52,576 bases of DNA from Thaumasiovibrio sp043421945. GTDB taxonomy: Bacteria > Pseudomonadota > Gammaproteobacteria > Enterobacterales > Vibrionaceae. The stretch's first letter is position 1; the number at the start of each line of letters is the position of its first letter. This document shows, piece after piece, positions 18,689-27,159 of the stretch. Under the pieces are notes generated by a model. It was not told the DNA's origin. It ran no database searches and worked only from the letters and a program-made list of their open reading frames with translations. The translations under genes were made by a program, and so were the position numbers. The stretch covers positions 1 to 52,576 of the forward strand of contig JBHOGO010000023.1 in NCBI GenBank assembly GCA_043421945.1, written 5' to 3'.

Positions 18689-19927
18689 TTAGATTTTCTT
18701 AAACAGTAGAGAACCGTTTGTACCACCGAACCCAAATGAGTTACATAGTGTGTATTCCAAGTTCGCTTGACGCGCTTCACCCGGAACATAATCTAAATCA
18801 CAACCTTCATCAGGGTTGTCTAAGTTAATCGTTGGTGGGACAGCTTGATCAACCAGCGCCATCGCACTGATAATTGCTTCGACTGACCCAGCAGCACCCA
18901 ATAAGTGACCCGTCATCGATTTGGTCGAAGAAACCATTGTGCTGTCTGCTGCTGCACCTAATGCTCGACGAATGCCAAGTGTTTCAGCAACATCGCCTGC
19001 TGGCGTAGATGTACCATGGGCATTTACGTAGCCCACTTTAGCCGCATCAATGCCTGCATCGCGTAATGCCGCTTCCATGGCTAATGCGCCACCTGAACCA
19101 TCAACACTAGGTGAAGTCATGTGGAAAGCGTCACCGCTCATACCAAAGCCAACAAGTTCACAATAAATATTGGCACCACGTGCTTTCGCATGCTCATACT
19201 CTTCAAGCATCATCATGCCGGCTCCGTCACCAAGGACAAAACCATCACGATCTTTATCCCACGGACGTGAAGCACCTTGGGGATCATCATTTCGTGTTGA
19301 AAGGGCCTTTGCAGCTGCAAAACCACCCATACCCAATGGTGTTGATGCTTTTTCTGCCCCACCGGCCAGCATCGCATCTGCATCGCCATACGCAATCATA
19401 CGTGCTGCATGGCCGATATTATGCAGACCTGTTGTACAAGCCGTTGAAATAGCAATGTTTGGGCCACGTAAACCATGCATAATCGAAAGATGACCAGCAA
19501 TCATATTAACAATGGTTGATGGAACGAAAAATGGACTAATTTTACGAGGACCTTTTTCGACAAGTGCTTGGTGGTTTGCTTCAATCAAACCCAAGCCGCC
19601 GATTCCCGAGCCGATAGCGACACCCACTCGAGCTGCATTCTGTTCGTTAACTTCGATTCCCGAATCTTTCAGCGCTTGCACGCCCGCTGCGACACCGTAT
19701 TGAATGAATAAATCCATCTTACGAGCATCTTTCTTGGTCATATACTCTTCACAGTTAAAGTCTTTGACCATACCTGCGAAACGAGTAGCGAAACCTGTCG
19801 CATCAAAATGCTCAATATTGCTGATACCGCTAGTACCTGCCAATAGAGCTTTCCAAGAAGATTCAACTGAGTTGCCGACCGGTGACAGCATACCCATGCC
19901 AGTAATGACGACACGACGCTTAGACAC
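18689..19927 (-). CDS. fabF: 3-oxoacyl-ACP synthase II FabF
   Basis: FabF condenses malonyl-ACP with longer acyl-ACPs and governs cis-vaccenate formation. The catalytic Cys164 is in ISTACTTGLH, and the two histidines are in NAHGTSTPAGD and TKSMTGHLLGAAG. The C-terminal NSFGFGGTNGSLLF is intact. At 412 residues it is one residue short of E. coli. The start is a GTG at 19927 preceded by GGAG nine bases upstream. It follows acpP, from which it is separated by a hairpin, as expected when ACP must be made in large excess. Confidence 0.97.
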   Translation of the reverse strand: MSKRRVVITGMGMLSPVGNSVESSWKALLAGTSGISNIEHFDATGFATRFAGMVKDFNCEEYMTKKDARKMDLFIQYGVAAGVQALKDSGIEVNEQNAARVGVAIGSGIGGLGLIEANHQALVEKGPRKISPFFVPSTIVNMIAGHLSIMHGLRGPNIAISTACTTGLHNIGHAARMIAYGDADAMLAGGAEKASTPLGMGGFAAAKALSTRNDDPQGASRPWDKDRDGFVLGDGAGMMMLEEYEHAKARGANIYCELVGFGMSGDAFHMTSPSVDGSGGALAMEAALRDAGIDAAKVGYVNAHGTSTPAGDVAETLGIRRALGAAADSTMVSSTKSMTGHLLGAAGSVEAIISAMALVDQAVPPTINLDNPDEGCDLDYVPGEARQANLEYTLCNSFGFGGTNGSLLFKKI

Positions 19928-19976
19928 GATTATTTACTCCGGGATAGAAAAAAAAAGAGGTGATTCAATGAAAAAT

Positions 19977-19999
19977 CAGGCGGTCATGGAGACCGCCTG
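19977..19999 (-). terminator. Attenuating hairpin between acpP and fabF
   Basis: A 9-bp perfect stem (CAGGCGGTC / GACCGCCTG) with a five-base loop is followed on the minus strand by ATTTTTCATT. It lies 13 bp beyond the acpP stop and would yield abundant short acpP transcripts with partial read-through to fabF. Confidence 0.8.
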
Positions 20000-20012
20000 G
20001 GGGATGTTCTAA

Positions 20013-20249
20013 TTACTCAGAAGCGCCTACAACGTAGTCGATTGCCGCTTGAACTGTTGTGATTTTCTCAGCTTCTTCGTCAGGAATCTCAGTGTCGAAT
20101 TCTTCCTCAAGAGCCATTACAAGTTCAACAGTATCTAGTGAGTCAGCGCCTAGATCATCAACGAAAGAAGCTTCGTTTTTAACTTCTGCTTCGTCTACGC
20201 CTAGTTGCTCAATGATGATTTTTTTTACGCGTTCTTCGATGTTGCTCAT
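20013..20249 (-). CDS. acpP: Acyl carrier protein AcpP
   Basis: AcpP is the cytoplasmic carrier of acyl intermediates in fatty-acid synthesis. It has 78 residues, acidic throughout, with Ser37 in GADSLDTVELVM as the phosphopantetheine attachment site. The sequence is nearly that of E. coli ACP. A good ribosome-binding site (AAGGAAAT) precedes the ATG. The 157-bp gap to fabG holds a probable dedicated promoter and a FadR-like site, and a terminator follows. Confidence 0.98.
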   Translation of the reverse strand: MSNIEERVKKIIIEQLGVDEAEVKNEASFVDDLGADSLDTVELVMALEEEFDTEIPDEEAEKITTVQAAIDYVVGASE

Positions 20250-20317
20250 ACTATTCTATTTCCTTAAAAGAATTCGCTGCTGCGATGTTTCGAGTAGTTT
20301 ATTCAATACTATAAAAG

Positions 20318-20347
20318 TTGCAACACCCTTAATGCTGGTCAAACCAC
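20318..20347 (-). promoter_or_regulatory. acpP promoter region with a FadR-like site
   Basis: On the plus strand CTGGTCAAACCAC (20335-20347) differs at one core position from the FadR pattern CTGGTC-N-GACCA. It lies immediately upstream of TTGCAA (20318-20323), a possible -35 for acpP, with TAAACT 16 bp further on as a possible -10. A second palindrome, GTCAAATTTGAC, lies about 25 bp further upstream. FadR activates several fab genes in E. coli. Its action here is my inference. Confidence 0.45.
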
Positions 20348-20406
20348 GATTTCATGGAAAAACACGTCAAATTTGACCAAACTCAAGCGTTATTGCAACA
20401 TTTTGT

Positions 20407-21141
20407 TTAAATCATGTACATGCCGCCGTTGACGTGCAATGTTTCACCGGTGATATATCCAGCGTCATCTGACGCTAAAAATGCTACCGCTGCTGCGATC
20501 TCACGTGGGTCACCAAAGCGCGCTGACGGAATATTCGCCGACATAGCCGCACGCTGGTCTTCAGATAGGGCTTTCGTCATATCTGTTTCGATAAAGCCAG
20601 GAGCAACCGCATTCACAGTGATCCCACGAGAAGCGACTTCACGCGCCATCGACTTAGTGAAACCAACTAAACCAGCTTTCGCTGCTGCATAGTTAGTTTG
20701 ACCACCATTACCCATCGAACCTACAACCGAACCAATACTGATAACACGACCATGACGCTTCTTCATCATAGGGCGCAATACCGCTTTAGATAGGCGGAAG
20801 ATCGACGTTAGGTTAGTGTCAATGATATCTTGCCACTCGTCATCTTTCATGCGCATTAACAGATTATCACGAGTGATACCTGCATTATTCACTAAAATGT
20901 CGATATCACCAAATTGTGCTTTAATTGTTTTCAGCACTTCTTCAATAGATTCAGGAGAGGTCACATTTAATGCCAAGCCTGCACCATTATCACCAAGGTA
21001 CTCACTGATAGCGGCAGCGCCACCTTCACTGGTTGCAGTACCAATCACCTTTGCGCCACGCTCAACAAGCAATTCTGCGATTGCTCGACCGATGCCACGA
21101 CTTGCACCCGTGACTAGGGCAACTTTTCCTTCAAGGCTCAT
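20407..21141 (-). CDS. fabG: 3-oxoacyl-ACP reductase FabG
   Basis: FabG is the NADPH-dependent short-chain dehydrogenase that reduces beta-ketoacyl-ACP. The nucleotide loop TGASRGIG is at 11-18, NNAG at about 85-88, Ser138 in SIGSVVGS, and Tyr151 with Lys155 in TNYAAAKAG, so the catalytic triad is complete. At 244 residues it is the same length as E. coli. It begins 16 bp after fabD with an AGGGA ribosome-binding site and is the last gene before the separate acpP promoter. Confidence 0.98.
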   Translation of the reverse strand: MSLEGKVALVTGASRGIGRAIAELLVERGAKVIGTATSEGGAAAISEYLGDNGAGLALNVTSPESIEEVLKTIKAQFGDIDILVNNAGITRDNLLMRMKDDEWQDIIDTNLTSIFRLSKAVLRPMMKKRHGRVISIGSVVGSMGNGGQTNYAAAKAGLVGFTKSMAREVASRGITVNAVAPGFIETDMTKALSEDQRAAMSANIPSARFGDPREIAAAVAFLASDDAGYITGETLHVNGGMYMI

Positions 21142-21157
21142 CTCAATTCCCTAATTT

Positions 21158-22081
21158 TTATTTGGCAGCATCTAACGTCGCGGTGTCGTTTACAACCACA
21201 CTACTCAATGCTTTGTTAATACGTTTTGTCAGCCCAGTCAATACTTTACCTGGACCCATTTCAATCAGTTTTTCAACACCATCAGCTGACATTTTCTCTA
21301 CTGACTCTGTCCAACGAACTGGGCTATGCAGTTGCTTCACCAAAGCAGCCTTGATCGCAGCAGGATCAGTAACAGCTTCAACATCTGCATTGTTGATAAC
21401 AGGAATAGTCGGTGCAGAGAAGGTAATACCTTCTAAAGCAGCGGCAAGCTTTTCTGCTGCAGGCGCCATCAAAGCACAGTGAGACGGCACAGAAACAGGT
21501 AAAGGCAGAGCGCGTTTTGCACCAGCAGCTTTACATAGCGCACCGGCACGCTCAACAGCAGCCTTGTTACCCGCAATCACAACCTGACCAGGAGAGTTGA
21601 AGTTCACAGGAGAAACAACTTCACCTTCAGCCGCTTCTTCACAGGCTTTAGCGATAGCGTCATTATCTAGACCGATAATCGCTGACATCGCGCCGACACC
21701 CGCCGGAACCGCTTGCTGCATCAGTTGACCACGTAGCTCAACAAGCTTCACTGCGTCTTCGAATTCAATAATACCAGCACAAACCATTGCTGAATACTCA
21801 CCAAGGCTATGACCAGCAAGAAAAGTAGGCTTCTCGCCACCTTCTTGTTCCCAAACACGCCAAATGGCAACAGAGGCTGTTAACAATGCCGGCTGTGTAC
21901 GAAAAGTCTCATTAAGGTCTTCGACAGGACCGTTTTGAACCAACGCCCATAAGTCATACCCAAGCACCGTAGAGGCTTGCGCGAAAGTATCAGTGACAAC
22001 CGAAAACTTTTCCGCTAAATCCGATAGCATTCCTACAGCCTGAGAACCCTGACCAGGGAAGACAATAGCAAACTTAGACAT
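21158..22081 (-). CDS. fabD: Malonyl-CoA:ACP transacylase FabD
   Basis: FabD transfers malonyl from CoA to ACP to supply every elongation cycle. The nucleophile Ser92 is in AGHSLGEYSAM, the partner His is in VSVPSHCALM, and FPGQGSQ is at the N-terminus. At 307 residues it matches E. coli (309). It lies 12 bp after fabH and 16 bp before fabG, within one transcription unit. Confidence 0.98.
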   Translation of the reverse strand: MSKFAIVFPGQGSQAVGMLSDLAEKFSVVTDTFAQASTVLGYDLWALVQNGPVEDLNETFRTQPALLTASVAIWRVWEQEGGEKPTFLAGHSLGEYSAMVCAGIIEFEDAVKLVELRGQLMQQAVPAGVGAMSAIIGLDNDAIAKACEEAAEGEVVSPVNFNSPGQVVIAGNKAAVERAGALCKAAGAKRALPLPVSVPSHCALMAPAAEKLAAALEGITFSAPTIPVINNADVEAVTDPAAIKAALVKQLHSPVRWTESVEKMSADGVEKLIEMGPGKVLTGLTKRINKALSSVVVNDTATLDAAK

Positions 22082-22093
22082 ATCTATTCCTTT

Positions 22094-23056
22094 TTAAAAT
22101 TTCACTAAGGCAGAAGCCCATGTGAAGCCACCACCAAACGCTTCGAGCAGTAACAGTTGCCCACGTTGAATACGGCCATCTCGTACGGCTTCATCAAGTG
22201 CAGTCGGCACTGTCGCTGCCGATGTATTACCATGCTTATCTAGGGTCATAACAACTTGATCCATTGGCATTGATAACTTACGAGCAGTGGCGTTAATAAT
22301 TCTGTAATTGGCTTGATGGGGTACTAGCCAATCAATTGCCGATTTTTCAAGCCCATTTGCCGCTAACGTTTCAGTGACAACATTCGCTAATTGCGTCACC
22401 GCAACCTTAAACACTTCATTACCCGCCATGTGTAACCAAGCATCACTATCAACATCGTCTTGTGATGGACGTTTTGGATATTCGAGACTTAGCAGTTCAC
22501 CAAAGCGACCGTCTGCATGCATATGGGTCGACAGAATACCTGGCTCTTCGCTAGCGCCAATAACAACCGCACCAGCAGCATCGCCAAACAGAATGATCGT
22601 TGAACGATCTTCGGGATCACAAGCAGATGCGAGTTTATCAGCACCAATTACCAAGGCATTTTTAGCCATGCCGGTTTTTACATATTGGTCAGCAACACTT
22701 AGTGCATAACAAAAACCTGAACACGCAGCAGCAATATCGAATGCTGGTGCACCATGAATATCCAATAAGCCTTGCACTTGGCAAGCCGCTGAAGGGAAAG
22801 CATGGGAAGCACTTGTTGTTGCGACAATGATGAGGTCAATATCTTGTTTATCGATTCCCGCCATTTCGATCGCTTTTAACGCCGCTTGGTGGCCCATCAC
22901 TGCAACGGTTTCTTTCTCTGTTGCAATACGACGTTCGCGAATTCCAGTACGAGTTACAATCCACTCATCACTGGTCTCAACCATTTTTTCTAAGTCCGCA
23001 TTAGAACGAACTTGGGCTGGTAGATAGCTACCAGTACCTAGAATTTTGCTATACAT
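22094..23056 (-). CDS. fabH: 3-oxoacyl-ACP synthase III FabH
   Basis: FabH starts fatty-acid synthesis by condensing acetyl-CoA with malonyl-ACP. The catalytic Cys112 is in AAACSGFCYAL, the His is in LVPHQANYRI and the Asn is in KHGNTSAATVP, so the Cys-His-Asn triad is complete. It has 320 residues (E. coli 317). It begins 5 bp after the plsX stop region and sits in the order plsX-fabH-fabD-fabG, which ties phospholipid and fatty-acid start-up together. Confidence 0.98.
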   Translation of the reverse strand: MYSKILGTGSYLPAQVRSNADLEKMVETSDEWIVTRTGIRERRIATEKETVAVMGHQAALKAIEMAGIDKQDIDLIIVATTSASHAFPSAACQVQGLLDIHGAPAFDIAAACSGFCYALSVADQYVKTGMAKNALVIGADKLASACDPEDRSTIILFGDAAGAVVIGASEEPGILSTHMHADGRFGELLSLEYPKRPSQDDVDSDAWLHMAGNEVFKVAVTQLANVVTETLAANGLEKSAIDWLVPHQANYRIINATARKLSMPMDQVVMTLDKHGNTSAATVPTALDEAVRDGRIQRGQLLLLEAFGGGFTWASALVKF

Positions 23057-23061
23057 AAAGA

Positions 23062-24084
23062 CTAGTAATGCCTCTCGAGTAGGACAGCTTCTAAACGATC
23101 ACTGATCTTAGTGGGGATCTGATGTTTTACTTCATGAACCGCTTCATTTATGGCTGTTGCAAAGGCAGCGATATCCGCTCTGCCATGGCTTTTAACAACA
23201 ATGCCGCGCAATCCTAACAGACTTGCACCGTTGTACTGGTCGGGGTTCAGTTGTTTAAACTCTGTAATTAGGTCAGCAAATAACCACTTAGCAAACCAGC
23301 GGCGAATTGGGTTCTGCCCGACTGCGCTGCGCAAGCTCTCAATGAACATGCGGGCAACACCTTCACTGGTCTTCAAGCAAACATTACCGACAAAGCCATC
23401 GCAGACGATAACATCTGCCATCGCTGAATAAATTTGATCACCTTCAATATAACCGGAGTAGTTTACATCCGGGGATTGGCTAAGCTGCTCTGCACACTGC
23501 TTAACCAAATCATTACCCTTGATATCTTCTTCACCAATATTAAGAAGCGCAACACGTGGCGATGCCACATTATGTTGCTCTGCAAGCACTGTGCCCATGA
23601 CTGCGAACTGAAAAAGTGTATCGGCGTCACAAGCAACATTCGCACCGAGGTCGAGTAACCAAGATTTATTACCCATGCGAGTGGGTAGCATTGAAACGAG
23701 TGCTGGTTTATCAACCCCAGGTAACAATTTGATAAGGTAGCGTGATAATCCAACGAGTGCGCCTGTATTACCAGCGCTCACGCAAGCATCAGCTTCACCT
23801 TTGGCAACGAGCTCTAAAGCGACACGCATAGAACTGCCCATACTACGGCGTAATGCCTTAGCTGGCTGAGTATCATTAGCGATAACATGGTCACTGTGGA
23901 CGATTTGTATACGAGGGTGCGAAGCGTGATTAAGAAGTGATAATTGAGAAGATATCTCGGCATGGTCGCCGATTAAAATGACTTTTAGCGCCGGGTTATG
24001 CAACAGTGCCTGCACGGCGGCAGGCACTGTTACTTGGGGACCGAAGTCCCCCCCCATTGCATCAAGTGCAACGGATAGACGCAT
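23062..24084 (-). CDS. plsX: Phosphate acyltransferase PlsX
   Basis: PlsX makes acyl-phosphate from acyl-ACP, feeding glycerolipid synthesis. The N-terminus VALDAMGGDFGP and the motifs SAGNTGALVG and VCDGFVGNV are typical. I use the ATG at 24084 (MRLSVALDAMGG, 340 residues). A TTG one codon upstream also opens the frame but is less likely. It starts 12 bp after rpmF and runs into fabH. The order rpmF-plsX-fabH is conserved across gamma-proteobacteria. Confidence 0.97.
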   Translation of the reverse strand: MRLSVALDAMGGDFGPQVTVPAAVQALLHNPALKVILIGDHAEISSQLSLLNHASHPRIQIVHSDHVIANDTQPAKALRRSMGSSMRVALELVAKGEADACVSAGNTGALVGLSRYLIKLLPGVDKPALVSMLPTRMGNKSWLLDLGANVACDADTLFQFAVMGTVLAEQHNVASPRVALLNIGEEDIKGNDLVKQCAEQLSQSPDVNYSGYIEGDQIYSAMADVIVCDGFVGNVCLKTSEGVARMFIESLRSAVGQNPIRRWFAKWLFADLITEFKQLNPDQYNGASLLGLRGIVVKSHGRADIAAFATAINEAVHEVKHQIPTKISDRLEAVLLERHY

Positions 24085-24096
24085 CAAGGCTCAACC

Positions 24097-24267
24097 TTAC
24101 TTGTTGATAACCTTGCGGCCACGGTAGAAACCGTCTGCAGTCACGTTGTGACGCAGGTGAGTTTCACCGCTAGTTGCATCTACAGATGTAGCTTGTGTAG
24201 TTAGCGCATCGTGTGAACGGCGCATGCCACGACGTGAACGCGTTACTTTGCTCTTTTGTACGGCCAT
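24097..24267 (-). CDS. rpmF: 50S ribosomal protein L32
   Basis: This short gene gives a 56-residue basic protein beginning MAVQKSKVTRSRRGMRRSHD and ending in RGRKVINK, typical of the cysteine-free L32 of gamma-proteobacteria. The ATG at 24267 follows a strong ribosome-binding site, AAGGAG, which overlaps the final codons and stop of yceD (5 bp gap). This yceD-rpmF-plsX coupling is the standard arrangement. Confidence 0.98.
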   Translation of the reverse strand: MAVQKSKVTRSRRGMRRSHDALTTQATSVDATSGETHLRHNVTADGFYRGRKVINK

Positions 24268-24272
24268 TGACC

Positions 24273-24803
24273 CTACTCCTTGTTACTGTGCTTTAAAGAT
24301 TCTAATACGGCAAATGGATTCGGACGCTCATCAGCAGATGGGATCTCTCCAAAAACCAAGTTATCAGAAGAGACTTTACAGTCTACTTCGTCATGCATGG
24401 CAACTTGTGGTAATTCTACAATCAGCTCATCTTCGATAAGTTGAAGTAGATTGATCTCACCATTTTCGTCGATTTCAATCGGCTCATAAGCTTCAGGCAA
24501 CTCATCTGCCTGCTCCGGGTTACGAAGCGGACAATAATAGAATTCGACTTCATAGCCGTGATTGTACGTACCGTTACAACGCTGACACTCTAGCTCTACT
24601 TCTACTGACGCTCTACCGTGCAGTACAATGAGACCTTGATTATCAACATCAAAACTTAACGTGACATTCACGTCACTTTTTACGCTCTGGGTTGAACTTC
24701 CCAAACGCTCGAAAGATTCTCCTGCAATGAAACCATTGTAGTCTGAACGCTTTTGAGCAGCTCGGTGCGGATCTACCGTTAGCGGTAATTTTACCTTTTG
24801 CAT
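24273..24803 (-). CDS. yceD: YceD family 23S rRNA accumulation protein (DUF177)
   Basis: The 176-residue protein of the DUF177/YceD family has a CxxC pair (ECQRCNGTY) near residue 95 and an acidic second half, with NPFAVLESLK close to the end. Homologues affect 23S rRNA accumulation, but the biochemical role is not settled. It starts the rpmF-plsX-fab operon, and the rpmF ribosome-binding site lies in its last codons. Confidence 0.93.
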   Translation of the reverse strand: MQKVKLPLTVDPHRAAQKRSDYNGFIAGESFERLGSSTQSVKSDVNVTLSFDVDNQGLIVLHGRASVEVELECQRCNGTYNHGYEVEFYYCPLRNPEQADELPEAYEPIEIDENGEINLLQLIEDELIVELPQVAMHDEVDCKVSSDNLVFGEIPSADERPNPFAVLESLKHSNKE

Positions 24804-25079
24804 AGGGCGCGGATTTTAGCGGTCTAATCGCTCTGAGTCAAAGAAAATTGGAACAAATTTATGTCAATTTAAAGAACCAAAGGCTGTGATTAATTGAAAG
24901 CAGACAAGTGGTTAAATTAACACCACCAAACAAAACTCTCTCTAAGCCACGTACGCACTGACCTGAAGAAGATCCAAACGTGGATCTTTGATCCGATCTT
25001 CCTCAATATCACTCTCAAGTTCTTTCGGTTACAATTCTAGACCTATTTATTAAACCATGCCGTAAAGTGATCATCAAAT
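24804..25079. promoter_or_regulatory. Divergent promoter region yceD / yceF with a GATC cluster
   Basis: This 276-bp region between divergent genes must hold both promoters. Four Dam sites (GATC) fall within 28 bp at 24971, 24983, 24990 and 24995, in a partly symmetrical stretch bounded by GAAGATC and GATCTTC. I see no other firm signal. Confidence 0.45.
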
Positions 25080-25676
25080 ATGCGATATAACCTCGTGCTT
25101 GCTTCTAGTTCACCGTTTCGTAAGAGCTTGTTAGAAAAGCTTCATCTGCCGTTTGAAGCCTACTCACCAAACATTGACGAGTCTCCACTTAATTCTGAAT
25201 TGCCTTCTGCTTTGGTTGAACGTCTAAGCATTGAGAAAGCGAAGGCTTGTACAGAAAAATTTCCTGATCACTGGATCATAGGATCCGATCAGGTCTGTGT
25301 GCTAAATGATCAAATCACAGGAAAGCCACACACACGAGAAAATGCAATACAGCAATTAGAGCGTGCAAGCGGACAAGCCATCACTTTCTTTACAGGTCTG
25401 GCTCTATTCAACAGTCATACCGGTGAAACTATTAGCACTGTGGAACCCTTTACTGTTCACTTTCGGGATTTAAGCATCCAAGAGATCACGCGCTATGTTG
25501 AGATTGAACAACCACTGTACTGCGCTGGCAGCTTTAAAGCGGAAGGGTTAGGAATTACATTATTTGACCGCCTTGAAGGTCGAGACCCCAACACCTTAAT
25601 TGGTCTACCGTTGATTGCTCTCAATGAAATGCTCATGAATATTGGTATCAACCCTTTACTTGACGTAAAAAGCTAA
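25080..25676 (+). CDS. yceF: Maf-family nucleotide pyrophosphatase YceF (m7GTP type)
   Basis: This is a house-cleaning pyrophosphatase that hydrolyses modified nucleoside triphosphates. E. coli YceF prefers m7GTP. The N-terminus LVLASSSPFRKSLLEKL, the central IIGSDQV and GKPHTRENA motifs and the C-terminal FDRLEGRDPNTLIGLPL are typical. It has 198 residues. It is divergent from yceD and convergent with rluC, the same neighbourhood as in E. coli. Confidence 0.95.
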   Translation: MRYNLVLASSSPFRKSLLEKLHLPFEAYSPNIDESPLNSELPSALVERLSIEKAKACTEKFPDHWIIGSDQVCVLNDQITGKPHTRENAIQQLERASGQAITFFTGLALFNSHTGETISTVEPFTVHFRDLSIQEITRYVEIEQPLYCAGSFKAEGLGITLFDRLEGRDPNTLIGLPLIALNEMLMNIGINPLLDVKS

Positions 25677-25732
25677 ATATTCACTGAGAAAACGTGCAGT
25701 GAGTCGCTGAATGTAAAAGCATCGGATACAAA

Positions 25733-25765
25733 AATGCCACTGACACACAAGTGTGTAGTGGCATT
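25733..25765. terminator. Terminator between yceF and rluC
   Basis: An interrupted stem (AATGCCACT / AGTGGCATT outside, CACAC / GTGTG inside) lies between two converging genes. On the minus strand it is followed by TTTGTATCC, so it serves rluC best. The plus side has few T residues. Confidence 0.75.
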
Positions 25766-25796
25766 AGATGTGAACATATATGCTCTAAGCAAAAAT

Positions 25797-26744
25797 CTAG
25801 TTACTACGACGCAGCTTTTTCAGTGCAGACGTAAGTTCAAGCCCCATGTCCGCATTCAGCTCCATGGTTTCATTTGTGCCAGGATGCGTAAATTGGATAT
25901 TGGCAGCATGCAGGAACAGTCGTTTCAAGCCGACATTCCCCGTATAGGCATCAAAACGTCGGTCACCATAACGATCATCCCATGCAATAGGATGCCCTGC
26001 ATATTGACAGTGCACACGAATTTGATGCGTTCTACCTGTCACTGGGCTCGCTTGTACAAGTGTCGCTTGATCGAATTTCTCCAAAATTTTAAAGCGTGTA
26101 TCTGACGCCTTACCGTTTGGGTTCACTCGCACAATACTGTTTACTTCATTTTTAAGCAGTGGCGCAGTTATTTTTCGACAGCTGCTCTTCCACTGCCCCA
26201 TCACTAGCGCAAAATAATATTTCTGAACAGTCTTGTTTCTAAACTGCTCCTGAAGCATGCGCAGCGCTGAACGCTTTTTAGCAACCAGCAAGATACCAGA
26301 GGTATCGCGATCAATACGGTGCACTAATTCTAAGAACCTGGCATCTGGACGTAACGCACGTAGCGCTTCAATCGCACCAAATTTTAATCCACTACCACCA
26401 TGCACAGCGGTACCAGAAGGTTTATTTAACACGAGTAAGTGATCATCTTCATAGATGATACAGTGCTCTAACTCGGCGACTTTATCCAATTTCGTACTAA
26501 TTGGGACCGTTTCAGCTTGTTCTGGCACCCGTACAGGCGGCACGCGAACTAAATCACCCGCTTGAAGTTTGTACTCCGGTTTTATGCGTTTTTTATTAAC
26601 TCGTACTTCACCTTTACGCAAAATACGATAAATCATACTTTTAGGGACGTTTTTTAAGCGTGTACGAAGGAAGTTATCGATTCGTTGGCCTTCAAAATCG
26701 TCAGCAATCTCGATGAATTGCACTTTTGGTTTGTCATCTTTCAT
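25797..26744 (-). CDS. rluC: 23S rRNA pseudouridine synthase RluC
   Basis: RluC makes pseudouridines at 955, 2504 and 2580 of 23S rRNA (E. coli numbering). An S4-like RNA-binding domain occupies about residues 15-75 (RIDNFLRTRLKNVPKSMIYR). The RluA-type catalytic domain carries the active-site Asp in HRIDRDTSG and the motif VTGRTHQIRVH. At 315 residues it is close to E. coli (319). It is divergent from rne across a 415-bp spacer. Confidence 0.96.
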   Translation of the reverse strand: MKDDKPKVQFIEIADDFEGQRIDNFLRTRLKNVPKSMIYRILRKGEVRVNKKRIKPEYKLQAGDLVRVPPVRVPEQAETVPISTKLDKVAELEHCIIYEDDHLLVLNKPSGTAVHGGSGLKFGAIEALRALRPDARFLELVHRIDRDTSGILLVAKKRSALRMLQEQFRNKTVQKYYFALVMGQWKSSCRKITAPLLKNEVNSIVRVNPNGKASDTRFKILEKFDQATLVQASPVTGRTHQIRVHCQYAGHPIAWDDRYGDRRFDAYTGNVGLKRLFLHAANIQFTHPGTNETMELNADMGLELTSALKKLRRSN

Positions 26745-27159
26745 AGGTTTTCAGTCTAACATGCTTACAAAGCGGATTGCCGCAAATTTATCTCCCTGCT
26801 ATCATACCTTATTGCATGGGGTAAATTGCCCATTCAAGCAATAAGGTGAGCATAAAATCACCGAAACGACTGTTATTCACACACGCTAGATGATGAGATG
26901 CTGCAATTGGCGTAAGACATTCTCCAATCTGGCATAGAATAACGAGTATGAGTCCGTTTATTTTATCGGTGTCATAGATGCAACCGCGAACGTGGTGTTC
27001 CTCGATCGCATTACATTGCGACCAAACGAGTGAAGTATAGCCCGAGAGCACCCCTGAATTTCCAGCCGTGAGGCTCTAACACATCAGACTTGGGGTCAGG
27101 CAACATTGAGAGAAGAAACGGAATCTGCTCGTTACTACAATTAAAATGAGTATAAATTA
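26745..27159 (+). promoter_or_regulatory. Promoter region and long 5' leader of rne
   Basis: This 415-bp spacer has no gene that I support. In E. coli rne has a 361-nt leader whose hairpins let RNase E destabilise its own mRNA. The size and the inverted repeats here (for example GGTGA / TCACC at about 26847-26862) fit a similar leader, but I did not fold it. An 80-codon minus-strand reading frame (26809-27051) lacks support. Confidence 0.5.

Noticed and set aside
26809..27051. 80-codon minus-strand reading frame upstream of rne
   Set aside because: It lacks a family-like sequence and lies in the region expected to be the rne leader and promoter.
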